The notes beneath the pieces are model-generated. The model was not told the DNA's origin. It saw only the letters and a program-made list of their open reading frames with translations, and did not search any database. Below, in pieces: positions 1 to 5,687 of a stretch of 7,279 nt of DNA. Origin of the DNA: Clostridia bacterium (GTDB lineage Bacteria; Bacillota; DSM-521; Neomoorellales; Neomoorellaceae). The translations under genes were made by a program, and so were the position numbers. Positions within the stretch are counted from its first letter, which is position 1, and each line of letters starts with the position of its first letter. The DNA lies in NCBI GenBank assembly GCA_030445875.1, contig JASUSX010000111.1:1-7279 (forward strand), given 5' to 3'.

Positions 1-596
1 AAGCACTTCAGGGGGCGGGTGTCTAAAGAAGGCAGGGCCCTGGCCAGGGATTCCCGTAAAGCTGGCTCTACCAGGAGATTGACGGTCTCGCCGTTGACCA
101 GTGCGGCCATCACCCCCTTGAAGCTGGCCCGCGGCCACACACTCATACCGAGTTCCCGGGCTACCAGATCCAGAGCCGGTAGCCCCTGCACCTCACTGGC
201 TGTGGTGATGATCGCCTGGCCGCCCAGGAGGGAGGCCACCAGTCGGGCCAGGTCATTGGCCCCGCCCAGGTGGCCAGAGAGAAGGCTGATGGCGTACTGC
301 CCCCTGGCATCCACCACCACCACGGCCGGATCCTTCTCCTTGGCTACCAGGTGGGGGCTTAAAGCCCGGACAGCTATTCCGGTAGCCATGATCAGGATTA
401 ATCCCCGGTAATGGTTAAAAACCCGCCCCAGGAAGGGGGATAACGGTCCCTGGTAAGGCCTGACCCGCCCTGGGACGGCCAGGCCGGCAGGGGTGTAGAC
501 GACGGCTCCCCCCGGCAGGGCAGCGGCCAGCCGCAGGGCCGTCTGTAAACCCGGCTGCGTCAGGGTAACAATGGCCAGCCCTGGGCTCTCAGTCAT
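1..596 (-). CDS. cbiG: CbiG, cobalt-precorrin-5A hydrolase (3' end beyond window)
   Basis: Open frame reading from an ATG at 596 to the left edge without a stop, giving 198 visible residues. CbiG opens the delta-lactone ring of cobalt-precorrin-5A, releasing acetaldehyde (the C20 carbon), in the anaerobic corrin pathway; it is cytoplasmic. The visible part holds the N-terminal CbiG domain: GIAVRALSPHLVAKEKDPAV at residues 73-92, then VVVDARG (93-99) and the hallmark SLLSGHLGGANDLA (104-117), followed by TTASEVQGLPALD (131-143), where the middle domain begins. The start overlaps the end of cbiF by 8 bp (ATGACTGA), and I see no Shine-Dalgarno sequence ahead of it, so translation is probably coupled to cbiF. 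Family members are usually around 350 residues, so roughly the C-terminal 40% lies outside. Some relatives are fused to CbiH; whether this one is cannot be seen. Confidence 0.93.
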   Translation of the reverse strand, partial: MTESPGLAIVTLTQPGLQTALRLAAALPGGAVVYTPAGLAVPGRVRPYQGPLSPFLGRVFNHYRGLILIMATGIAVRALSPHLVAKEKDPAVVVVDARGQYAISLLSGHLGGANDLARLVASLLGGQAIITTASEVQGLPALDLVARELGMSVWPRASFKGVMAALVNGETVNLLVEPALRESLARALPSLDTRPLKC

Positions 597-1353
597 CGGT
601 GGGCCTACCGGGGCGGAAACTATGGCTGAAATCCGGGTCATAAAGCCGGGAACGCTGGTAACTACCGCCCAGGAAATCACCTACCAGGAGCAGGGCGGTC
701 CTGTCGATACCAGCCTCCCTGGCCCGGGCGGCGATATCGGCCAGGGTGCCGTAGATAACCCTTTCCTCCGGCCAGGAGGCTTTATAGACCACGGCAGCCG
801 GCGTAGCTTCCCCGTAACCCCTGGCCAATTCGGTGGCAGCCGCTGCCAGGTCCTGGCTGCTTAGGAAAAGACACAGGCTAGCCCGGTGGCAGCTCAAGGC
901 CGGCAGACCCTCGGCCGCCGGCACCGGCGTCCGGCCAGCCCGACGGGTGAGGATTAGGGTCTGGCTCAGCCCCGGCAGGGTGAATTCCCTCTTTACGGCA
1001 GCGGCCGCGGCTGCGAAGGAACTGACGCCCGGTACTATCTCATAAGGTAGCCCCTGTTCTTCCAGGGCGTCTATCTGCTCCTGGATAGCCCCGTATAAGG
1101 AGGGATCGCCTGTATGGAGGCGGACTACCTTTTCCCCCTTTGCCACGGCCGACTGCATAATCGCCAGGATCTCTTCCAGGGTAAGGGCCGCGCTGTTGTA
1201 CAACCTCGCTCCCGGTGCCGCGTAACGTAAAATCTCCGGGTTAACCAGGGAACCTGCGTAAATAACCACGTCAGCTTCTTCCAGGAGGCGACGTCCCTTG
1301 ACGGTAATTAGCTCGGGATCCCCGGGACCGGCCCCTACAAAATAGACCTTCAC
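589..1353 (-). CDS. cbiF: CbiF/CobM, cobalt-precorrin-4 C11-methyltransferase
   Basis: 254-residue SAM-dependent tetrapyrrole methylase that methylates C11 of cobalt-precorrin-4, giving cobalt-precorrin-5A, the substrate of the next gene, cbiG. The family signatures are in order: VYFVGAGPGDPELITVKG (residues 3-20), LHTGDPSLYGAI (79-90), EIVPGVSSFAAAAAAVKREF (105-124), LTRRAGRTPVP (135-145) and YKASWPEE (190-197). Length is normal for CbiF. The start is GTG at 1353, which overlaps the stop of cbiL as GTGA; there is a purine-rich AAGGGGG stretch about 10 nt upstream. The C11 assignment rests on the TRRAGRTPVP and ASWPEE motifs typical of CbiF/CobM and on the position before cbiG. Other methylases of the same fold (CbiH, CobA-type) are less likely. 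Confidence 0.95.
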   Translation of the reverse strand: MKVYFVGAGPGDPELITVKGRRLLEEADVVIYAGSLVNPEILRYAAPGARLYNSAALTLEEILAIMQSAVAKGEKVVRLHTGDPSLYGAIQEQIDALEEQGLPYEIVPGVSSFAAAAAAVKREFTLPGLSQTLILTRRAGRTPVPAAEGLPALSCHRASLCLFLSSQDLAAAATELARGYGEATPAAVVYKASWPEERVIYGTLADIAARAREAGIDRTALLLVGDFLGGSYQRSRLYDPDFSHSFRPGRPTDD

Positions 1354-2063
1354 CCCTGCCCTGCCCCCTTCACAATAATCAAGGATAGATAATCCTGTTT
1401 CTTACCTTTCCCGGCTGCTAGATCCCGGTTAAAACTCTCCCCAGGCTGGCCGCAGCGGCTGGCCAGAACCGAGCCCTTTGCTACCCCCGCCTCCTCCAGA
1501 ACGTCCACAATAGCGTCATAATGGCGGGCTACCTTCATTAAGACCAGGTTGGGAAAAAGGGCAAGATATTCCTTGAGGGCAGCCGGGTCTTTCAAGGCGG
1601 GGATAATGGCCAGAGGTTCATCGCCCATGGCCAGGGGCACATTCAGGCTGGCGGCGGCAGCGGCGAAGGAGGTGATACCAGGGACGGTAACAATCTTCAG
1701 GCCCGGCCGGAGGTTTTGTAAGCGCTGCATTAAGTAACTGTAGGTACTGTACAGGGAGGCATCCCCCAGGGTGAGAAAGGCGATATCCTGACCTGCTTTT
1801 AGATGCTGGCCTAGCTCGGCCGCCGCTGCATCCCAGGAACGTTCCAGGTAGGCACGGTCATGGGTCATGGGCATAAAAAGGCTTAATATCTTCTGTCCGG
1901 GTTGGATAAAAGGCTGCACTACCTGCAGGGCCAGACTTTCTTCTCCCCGCTGGGAGACGGGTACCGCCAGGACCGGTACCCGTTCCAGGATGGCCCGTGC
2001 CTTCAGGGTCAGCAGTTCCGGGTCCCCCGGCCCAACCCCCAGGCCGTAGAGGGTTCCACTCAC
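1350..2063 (-). CDS. cbiL: CbiL/CobI, cobalt-factor II (precorrin-2) C20-methyltransferase
   Basis: 237-residue SAM-dependent methylase that adds a methyl group at C20 of cobalt-factor II, giving cobalt-factor III, early in the corrin pathway. Visible signatures: GTLYGLGVGPGDPELLTLKA (residues 3-22), LTLGDASLYSTY (97-108) and VTVPGITSFAAAAASLNVPL (115-134), followed by LMKVARHYD (165-173). I chose GTG at 2063, which overlaps the cbiT stop as GTGA (2060-2063) and has GAGGAGG about 10 nt upstream. An in-frame ATG at 2090 would add nine residues (beginning MFSRGGRK) but lies inside cbiT, has no better ribosome binding site, and the added residues are not part of the fold, whose first strand begins right after the GTG. 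The cobalt form of the substrate is inferred from the cbiD/cbiG context. Confidence 0.95.
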   Translation of the reverse strand: MSGTLYGLGVGPGDPELLTLKARAILERVPVLAVPVSQRGEESLALQVVQPFIQPGQKILSLFMPMTHDRAYLERSWDAAAAELGQHLKAGQDIAFLTLGDASLYSTYSYLMQRLQNLRPGLKIVTVPGITSFAAAAASLNVPLAMGDEPLAIIPALKDPAALKEYLALFPNLVLMKVARHYDAIVDVLEEAGVAKGSVLASRCGQPGESFNRDLAAGKGKKQDYLSLIIVKGAGQG

Positions 2064-2680
2064 GCTCTTCCTGCCTCCTCGGGAAAACATTTTTTAGCGA
2101 GCTTTACTATGTACACCGGGTTCAGGGCGCGCCAGATGTGGTGGCGACCGGCCGTTTCCAGGCGGGCCAGGTTGGTGGCCAGAGCCTCCACCCGATAGCC
2201 ATGCTGTGAGCCGCCAGCCAGGGCTGTACTTAGGGTTTCAACTGTAATAGCGTTGATAACAATAATCCCGCCGGGCCGCAAGCTCGCCTGGCAGGCCCTT
2301 AAAATGCCTTCCAGCTGGCCACCGCTACCGCCAATGAGGACCCGGTCTGGTGGCGGCAATCCCCCCAGGACAGCCGGAGCCATACCCTCTACTACCTGCA
2401 CATTATCCAGCCCAAAACCCTGGACATTCTCCCTGATAAGATTGCAGGCCTCCGGGTTTACCTCTACAGCTAGCACCTGCCCGGGCCGTACCAGACGGGC
2501 CGCTTCTACAGTTCAGCTCCCGGTACCGGCGCCAATATCATAGACGGTCAGTCCCGCGCCCAGACAGGCTTTAGCCAGGGTAAGTACCCGGACTTCCTCT
2601 TTGGTCAGGGGCACTCGGCCCCGGGTAAAATAGTGGTCAGGAATTCCCGGTGTCAGGAAGGGCCAGTCAATCCGGTTCAT
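2060..2680 (-). CDS. cbiT: CbiT, cobalt-precorrin-6B C15-methyltransferase (decarboxylating), interrupted by in-frame UGA at codon 56
   Basis: CbiT methylates C15 and decarboxylates the C12 acetate side chain; it is the partner of CbiE. From the ATG at 2680 the frame reads through typical CbiT N-terminal sequence (IDWPFLTPGIPDHYFTRG at residues 4-21, then PLTKEEVR) and the SAM-binding loop YDIGAGTGS (47-55), then meets TGA at 2515-2513, then continues in the same frame with TVEAARLV, AVEVNPEAC (71-79), GGSGGQLEGIL and the C-terminal LNPVYIVKLA. Counting the UGA as one residue gives 206 residues, a normal CbiT length, with no frameshift, so it reads as one gene with one altered codon. An ORF opening at a GTG at 2476 is only an internal fragment; it would lack the SAM loop and has no clear ribosome binding site. 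The start overlaps the end of cbiE by 14 bp, and the stop overlaps cbiL as GTGA. Whether it is a pseudogene, a base-call error or a recoded gene cannot be decided here. Confidence 0.9.
2484..2515 (-). other. In-frame UGA of cbiT with a small downstream hairpin (possible SECIS-like element, unproven)
   Basis: The UGA occupies 2515-2513. Eleven nt later the RNA can fold GG-(bulged C)-CCGU, loop CUGGU, ACGG-CC (2501-2484), a six-pair stem with one bulge; the loop starts 18 nt after the UGA and contains GGU. Bacterial selenocysteine insertion elements are short hairpins at about this distance, and the loop of characterised formate dehydrogenase elements contains GGU. However, the G residues are third and fourth in this loop, whereas typical models want a G in the first two positions; and hairpins of this size are common by chance in GC-rich coding sequence. 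Listed as a candidate only. Confidence 0.2.
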
Positions 2681-3317
2681 AACCGGCTATCACCACCCCG
2701 GCGCTTGGTAAAGACCGGCTGGCCAGTTCAGTAGCTGTCAGCCAGATGGTCTGCTCTCCCTCGCCCCCCAGTTCAGTCCCCACCCACAGCTTGATCCCGG
2801 CCAGGCCGTGGTCGGTAAGGTATTTGCCTATAGCTGCTGGCGTGTTAGCCCCGCCGGTTAACATAGCCAGCCTGGCGGTACCGGCAGCGAGTTGGGGCAA
2901 GTAGGCCTCCAGGGTAGCCAGGGGACGGCCATGCAAGCTAAGAAAGGTGGCTTCTTCCCAGCCCCGCTCCAGGCGGGCAAAGGCCATCTGGATAGAACTG
3001 ATACCGGGGATAACATGGATCTTTTCCCCCGGGAACTGGCGTTTGAGCCAGGCCAGAAGGCTATAAAATCCCGGATCCCCTGACACCAGGATGGCTGCCG
3101 GCCGGCCCCGTATCTGGCTCAGAAAGGAACGTAAATCCTCCAGGTTGCTGCCGATGAGCCTTTTTTCCTGCCCCAGGTCTGGGAAAAGGCTTAACGCCCG
3201 GCGACCGCCAATAAGCACCTGGGCCGCAGCCGCAGCCTGGCGAGCCGCCGGCGTCAGGTATGCCTGGGTGCCAGGTCCAACCCCGATGACAGTCAGCCAC
3301 CCTGCCTTAGCTACCAT
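2667..3317 (-). CDS. cbiE: CbiE, cobalt-precorrin-7 C5-methyltransferase
   Basis: 216-residue SAM-dependent methylase acting on C5 of the corrin ring. It corresponds to the N-terminal half of aerobic CobL, with CbiT corresponding to the C-terminal half; here the two are separate but overlapping genes. Visible signatures: LTVIGVGPGTQAYLTP (residues 8-23), VLIGGRRAL (34-42), LVSGDPGFYSLL (77-88) and HVIPGISSIQMAFARLERGW (101-120), followed by the CbiE-type FLSLHGR (125-131). Length is normal. The ATG at 3317 overlaps the end of cobU-cbiD by 11 bp and is preceded by GGAAGGG with a 7-nt gap; no other in-frame start fits ahead of the first strand. Confidence 0.95.
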   Translation of the reverse strand: MVAKAGWLTVIGVGPGTQAYLTPAARQAAAAAQVLIGGRRALSLFPDLGQEKRLIGSNLEDLRSFLSQIRGRPAAILVSGDPGFYSLLAWLKRQFPGEKIHVIPGISSIQMAFARLERGWEEATFLSLHGRPLATLEAYLPQLAAGTARLAMLTGGANTPAAIGKYLTDHGLAGIKLWVGTELGGEGEQTIWLTATELASRSLPSAGVVIAGYEPD

Positions 3318-5034
3318 GGGCCCACCCTTCCAGCATCTGCCGGGCCGTACCGTCCCAGCCTATTATGTCCCCCTGCAGGTTAAGGAGCGCTGTCCCCACC
3401 GTTAAGTTACCATGAACCAGGGCCATAGCCCGCTGGCTGGCCCGGGCCGCCAGGGAGTCCCAGAACTCCCGGCCCAGGCCGTAATCCCGGATAATCCCCT
3501 GGGCAGCTTCCACTGTATTGGCCTCCAGCAGGAGCCTTATCGCCCCCTGGGGTGCGCCCTGGGCCGCAGCCCAGGCGGCCAGGATTTCCTGGCGGGCATC
3601 GGCCAGGCGGCTATGGGTGTAGAAGATGCCTCCTGCCACCTTGATCATCTTACCGCCGTGGCCCCAGAGGAGGACCTTTTTAACGCCCCGGGCAGCACAC
3701 GCTTCCAGCATATAACCAATAAAGTTACTGGTTAAAACAACAGCCCCCGCCGGTAAATGGTAGCGTTCCTCGGCCTGGCGCTGTCCTAACCGGCCAGGGG
3801 TCAGCACCAGGCCTTGCTGCCCGGAGGCCAGGGCTACATCGATCTGGGGTACCAGGGAGGTACGGTAGGCCTCTTCCGACATGGGTTCGACGATGCCGGT
3901 AGTGCCCAGAATAGAGAGGCCACCTGCAATACCCAGGCGAGGATTAAGGGTACGCCGGGCCAGCTCTTCCCCCCCGGGGATACTTATCTCCAGCTCCATC
4001 CCTGCTCCCGGCGGGGTAACATCAGCTACTGCAGCAGTGATCATCTGCCGGGGAACCGGGTTTATGGCTGCCTCCCCCGGAGGCACAGCCAGCCCGGGGC
4101 GGGTCACCCGGCCGATGCCTGTGCCACCGAGCAATCTCAGACCCTCCCCCCGCCTGCACGCCCGGACATGGATAGACACCCCGTTGGTAACGTCGGGGTC
4201 ATCGCCCGCGTCTTTGATGACCACTGCTTCGGCCCAGTCCAGCCCACGCTGGACTTTTACCGGGAGGGTTACTACCTCGCCCCGGGGCAGGGTCAGGGTT
4301 ACCTCCCTTACCTCCCGGCCCTGCCACAGGGTCAGGGCCGCCGCCCTGGCTGCTGCGGCGGCGCAGGTGCCAGTAGTATAACCCCGGCGTAATTCCCTGC
4401 CTGGCGCGTCTGGCCGCCAGACAATCGTTTGGCCTGTACCTGAAGCGGAGGGGACGGCAGCCTTGTCCCCTGAAGTATCCTTCAAGATGACCGGTAAACC
4501 GGCCACTGCCAGGTAAACCTGATCGGCCTGGCGGGCCAGTTCCTGGTTGGCCAGGCCCAGCAGGTCCCGGAAAACCCGGCCCAGGGGATAGGAGGGAATG
4601 AGCCCCAGGCCTGCTTCCTCGGTGACAATAATTACCCGCGCCGGTACCTGCCGGGCTATAGCAACCAGTTCCCTTGCCCTGGTCATAATGACCTCTATGG
4701 CCGCCCGGCATCTCTCCCAGTCCGGGGCGTCCCCGCTGATCTCCTGACCCAGGAGGTTACTGAGCCACATCCCCAGGCTGTCCAGGAGCACGGTTACCCC
4801 GGCTTGCCCTTCCCTGGCTAGAGCCGCAGCTACCGCCAGGGGGGCCTCCACCGTCTGCCAATCGGCCGGCCGGCGCTGCCGGTGCCCGGCCACCCGGGCC
4901 GCCATCTCCGCGTCCCCAACCCTGGCCGTGGCCAGGTACACGACCTGCCGGCCTCCGGCAGCAGCTAGCTTTTCAGCCAGGCGGCTTTTACCGCTCCGGG
5001 CACCACCGGTGACCATAACTAGCGGCCCGCTCAC
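3307..5034 (-). CDS. cobU-cbiD: CobU-CbiD fusion: adenosylcobinamide kinase/guanylyltransferase joined to cobalt-precorrin-5B C1-methyltransferase
   Basis: A single 575-residue frame with two enzymes. Residues 1-185 are CobU/CobP, which phosphorylates adenosylcobinamide and then transfers GMP to it: P-loop TGGARSGKS (9-17), DAEMAARVAGHRQRRPADW (41-59) with His51 as the probable guanylylated residue, LLDSLGMWLSNLL (83-95), VIIVTEEAGLGLIP (134-147) and a VAGLPVILK end (177-185). Residues about 186-214 look like a linker. Residues 215-575 are CbiD, which methylates C1: RRGYTTGTCAAAAA (216-229), KDAGDDPDVTNG (274-285), GTGIGRVTRPGL (304-315), GEAAINPVPRQM (320-331), GGLSILGTTGIVEPMS (371-386) and GHGGKMIKVAGGIFYTHSR (458-476). 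Both parts look complete. The start is GTG at 5034, with GGAGG 8 nt upstream. It is the first gene after the riboswitch. The joined steps are far apart in the pathway, so the fusion more likely ensures co-expression than direct channelling. Confidence 0.94.
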   Translation of the reverse strand: MSGPLVMVTGGARSGKSRLAEKLAAAGGRQVVYLATARVGDAEMAARVAGHRQRRPADWQTVEAPLAVAAALAREGQAGVTVLLDSLGMWLSNLLGQEISGDAPDWERCRAAIEVIMTRARELVAIARQVPARVIIVTEEAGLGLIPSYPLGRVFRDLLGLANQELARQADQVYLAVAGLPVILKDTSGDKAAVPSASGTGQTIVWRPDAPGRELRRGYTTGTCAAAAARAAALTLWQGREVREVTLTLPRGEVVTLPVKVQRGLDWAEAVVIKDAGDDPDVTNGVSIHVRACRRGEGLRLLGGTGIGRVTRPGLAVPPGEAAINPVPRQMITAAVADVTPPGAGMELEISIPGGEELARRTLNPRLGIAGGLSILGTTGIVEPMSEEAYRTSLVPQIDVALASGQQGLVLTPGRLGQRQAEERYHLPAGAVVLTSNFIGYMLEACAARGVKKVLLWGHGGKMIKVAGGIFYTHSRLADARQEILAAWAAAQGAPQGAIRLLLEANTVEAAQGIIRDYGLGREFWDSLAARASQRAMALVHGNLTVGTALLNLQGDIIGWDGTARQMLEGWAHGS

Positions 5035-5042
5035 CCCTTAGT

Positions 5043-5047
5043 CCTCC
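5043..5047 (-). promoter_or_regulatory. Ribosome binding site of cobU-cbiD
   Basis: GGAGG followed by 8 nt and then the GTG start at 5034. It lies just downstream of the terminator U-tract, so it is transcribed only when the riboswitch terminator is not formed. It fixes the GTG as the start and argues against the frame opening further upstream inside the riboswitch. Confidence 0.8.
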
Positions 5048-5049
5048 CC

Positions 5050-5087
5050 AAAAACAAATACTCCAGCCCCCACGAAGTAGCTGGAGT
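5050..5087 (-). terminator. Intrinsic terminator in the cobalamin riboswitch leader
   Basis: In the minus-strand RNA, ACUCCAGC (5087-5080) pairs perfectly with GCUGGAGU (5067-5060), eight pairs, and is followed at once by a U-rich run (AUUUGUUUUU). It sits about 40 nt beyond the riboswitch aptamer and just ahead of the first gene, which is where a transcription-terminating expression platform belongs. A small competing hairpin, AGUUA/UAACU at 5101-5085, shares three bases with the left arm and could be part of the anti-terminator, but I could not find a convincing full anti-terminator. Confidence 0.85.
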
Positions 5088-5127
5088 TAGAAAACATAAC
5101 TTTAAGCCCCTTAACGCGAGGGTAAAA

Positions 5128-5281
5128 ACAACAGGCAGGTCTCCTGGCTCCGGATCCTCGCCTGGCTTCGCCTTCCCGGTATCCTTTACCAGTGGCCTTG
5201 AAGCTAGCTCCCCGGTTACAGTGGCGCGACCGCTCAGGATTTGCACCTGATTCCCTTTTAACCGTACGGCACCTGTTTCCT
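5128..5281 (-). promoter_or_regulatory. Cobalamin riboswitch (B12 element)
   Basis: The leader RNA carries the conserved parts of a cobalamin riboswitch in order: GGAAACAGGTGCC (5280-5268), GGTTAAAAGGGAA, GGTGCAAATCC, the B12 box core GCCACTG (5225-5219) within a GCGCCACTGTAA block, GGCCACTGG, GGGAAGGCG, and GCCAGGAGACCTGCCTGTT ending at 5130. The two ends (AACAGGT and ACCTGCCTGTT) pair to close the element. It controls the cobU-cbiD to cbiG operon: binding of adenosylcobalamin should favour the downstream terminator and switch the pathway off. An ORF of 71 codons can be read through this RNA but is not a gene. Confidence 0.96.
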
Positions 5282-5295
5282 ATGCAGTTAATTAT

Positions 5296-5324
5296 AGTAT
5301 AAATTGCCCTGCTGTGTTGGTCAA
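5296..5324 (-). promoter_or_regulatory. Housekeeping sigma-factor promoter of the B12 operon
   Basis: A -35 box TTGACC (5324-5319), a 17-bp spacer and a -10 box TATACT (5301-5296), close to the sigma-A consensus in both boxes and spacing, in an AT-rich pocket within otherwise GC-rich DNA. Transcription should begin near 5289, some 8 nt before the riboswitch. It lies only 7 bp past the stop of the preceding small gene, which separates the B12 operon from the upstream genes. Confidence 0.85.
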
Positions 5325-5331
5325 GCCTAAC

Positions 5332-5613
5332 TTAATTAATAAGTTGCCCACCTATCTTACTGGTAATCAGGACCAGCTGCTTATTTTTTTCCCAGATGGC
5401 CCGCGCGTAGCGGCGGTTGCGGTTTTCGATCTGGGCTTTTTCCTGGCGCAAGCGACTGACCATTTCCCATTTTTCGGCTTCGCTCTTTTCCACCAGACGC
5501 ATCAGGACGCGCCGGCTGACCCTTAATTGCTCGATCCTGTTCTCCAGCTCCTGGATACGGCGGTAGAGGGCAGCCACTTCATTGCCAGCCAACGGCCCCA
5601 CCCCCCTCGTCAT
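5332..5613 (-). CDS. Small coiled-coil protein of unknown function
   Basis: 93 residues, highly charged, with no signal peptide or membrane segment. Residues about 12-75 are predicted by eye to form a long helix with heptad-like hydrophobic spacing (ALYRRIQELENRIEQLRVSR at 15-34, then LMRLVEKSEAEKWEMVSRLR), rich in Glu, Arg and Lys, so a coiled coil or helical hairpin is likely. I do not recognise the family. The start is uncertain: the ATG at 5613 has no ribosome binding site, whereas a TTG at 5592 (residue 8) has GAGGGGGG about 8 nt upstream and would give an 86-residue protein. It follows the PHP gene after 74 bp and ends at the B12 promoter. That it is a real gene is supported by strand, fit in the gap, and a sensible composition without the proline/serine-rich junk of shadow frames. 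Confidence 0.72.
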   Translation of the reverse strand: MTRGVGPLAGNEVAALYRRIQELENRIEQLRVSRRVLMRLVEKSEAEKWEMVSRLRQEKAQIENRNRRYARAIWEKNKQLVLITSKIGGQLIN

Positions 5614-5687
5614 TCGTTTGCTAAAATATATGCCTGGAGATCAAGCCTTAGTCGCCCGGGCCAGTACCACCTGGTAAAAAAATGACC

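Noticed and set aside
19..411. Plus-strand ORFs opposite the cbi genes, of which this is one example
   Set aside because: They are antisense shadows of conserved minus-strand genes, with low-complexity Arg/Ser/Pro-rich products typical of GC-rich complementary frames.
975..1022. Runs of six or more alanines in CbiF, with similar runs in CbiL and CbiD, as possible repeats or slippage sites
   Set aside because: In CbiF and CbiL they sit at the same place after the VPG(V/I)(S/T)SF motif of the methylase fold, and in CbiD after TGTC; mixed Ala codons are used, so they reflect the families and not a DNA repeat.
2060..2476. A separate 138-residue methyltransferase gene starting at a GTG at 2476
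   Set aside because: It is the C-terminal part of cbiT after the in-frame UGA; it lacks the SAM-binding loop and has no convincing ribosome binding site.
5031..5246. A 71-codon minus-strand ORF ending at the cobU-cbiD start with a GTGA overlap
   Set aside because: It runs through the conserved riboswitch RNA and the terminator; its product resembles no protein and the sequence is fully explained by the RNA element.
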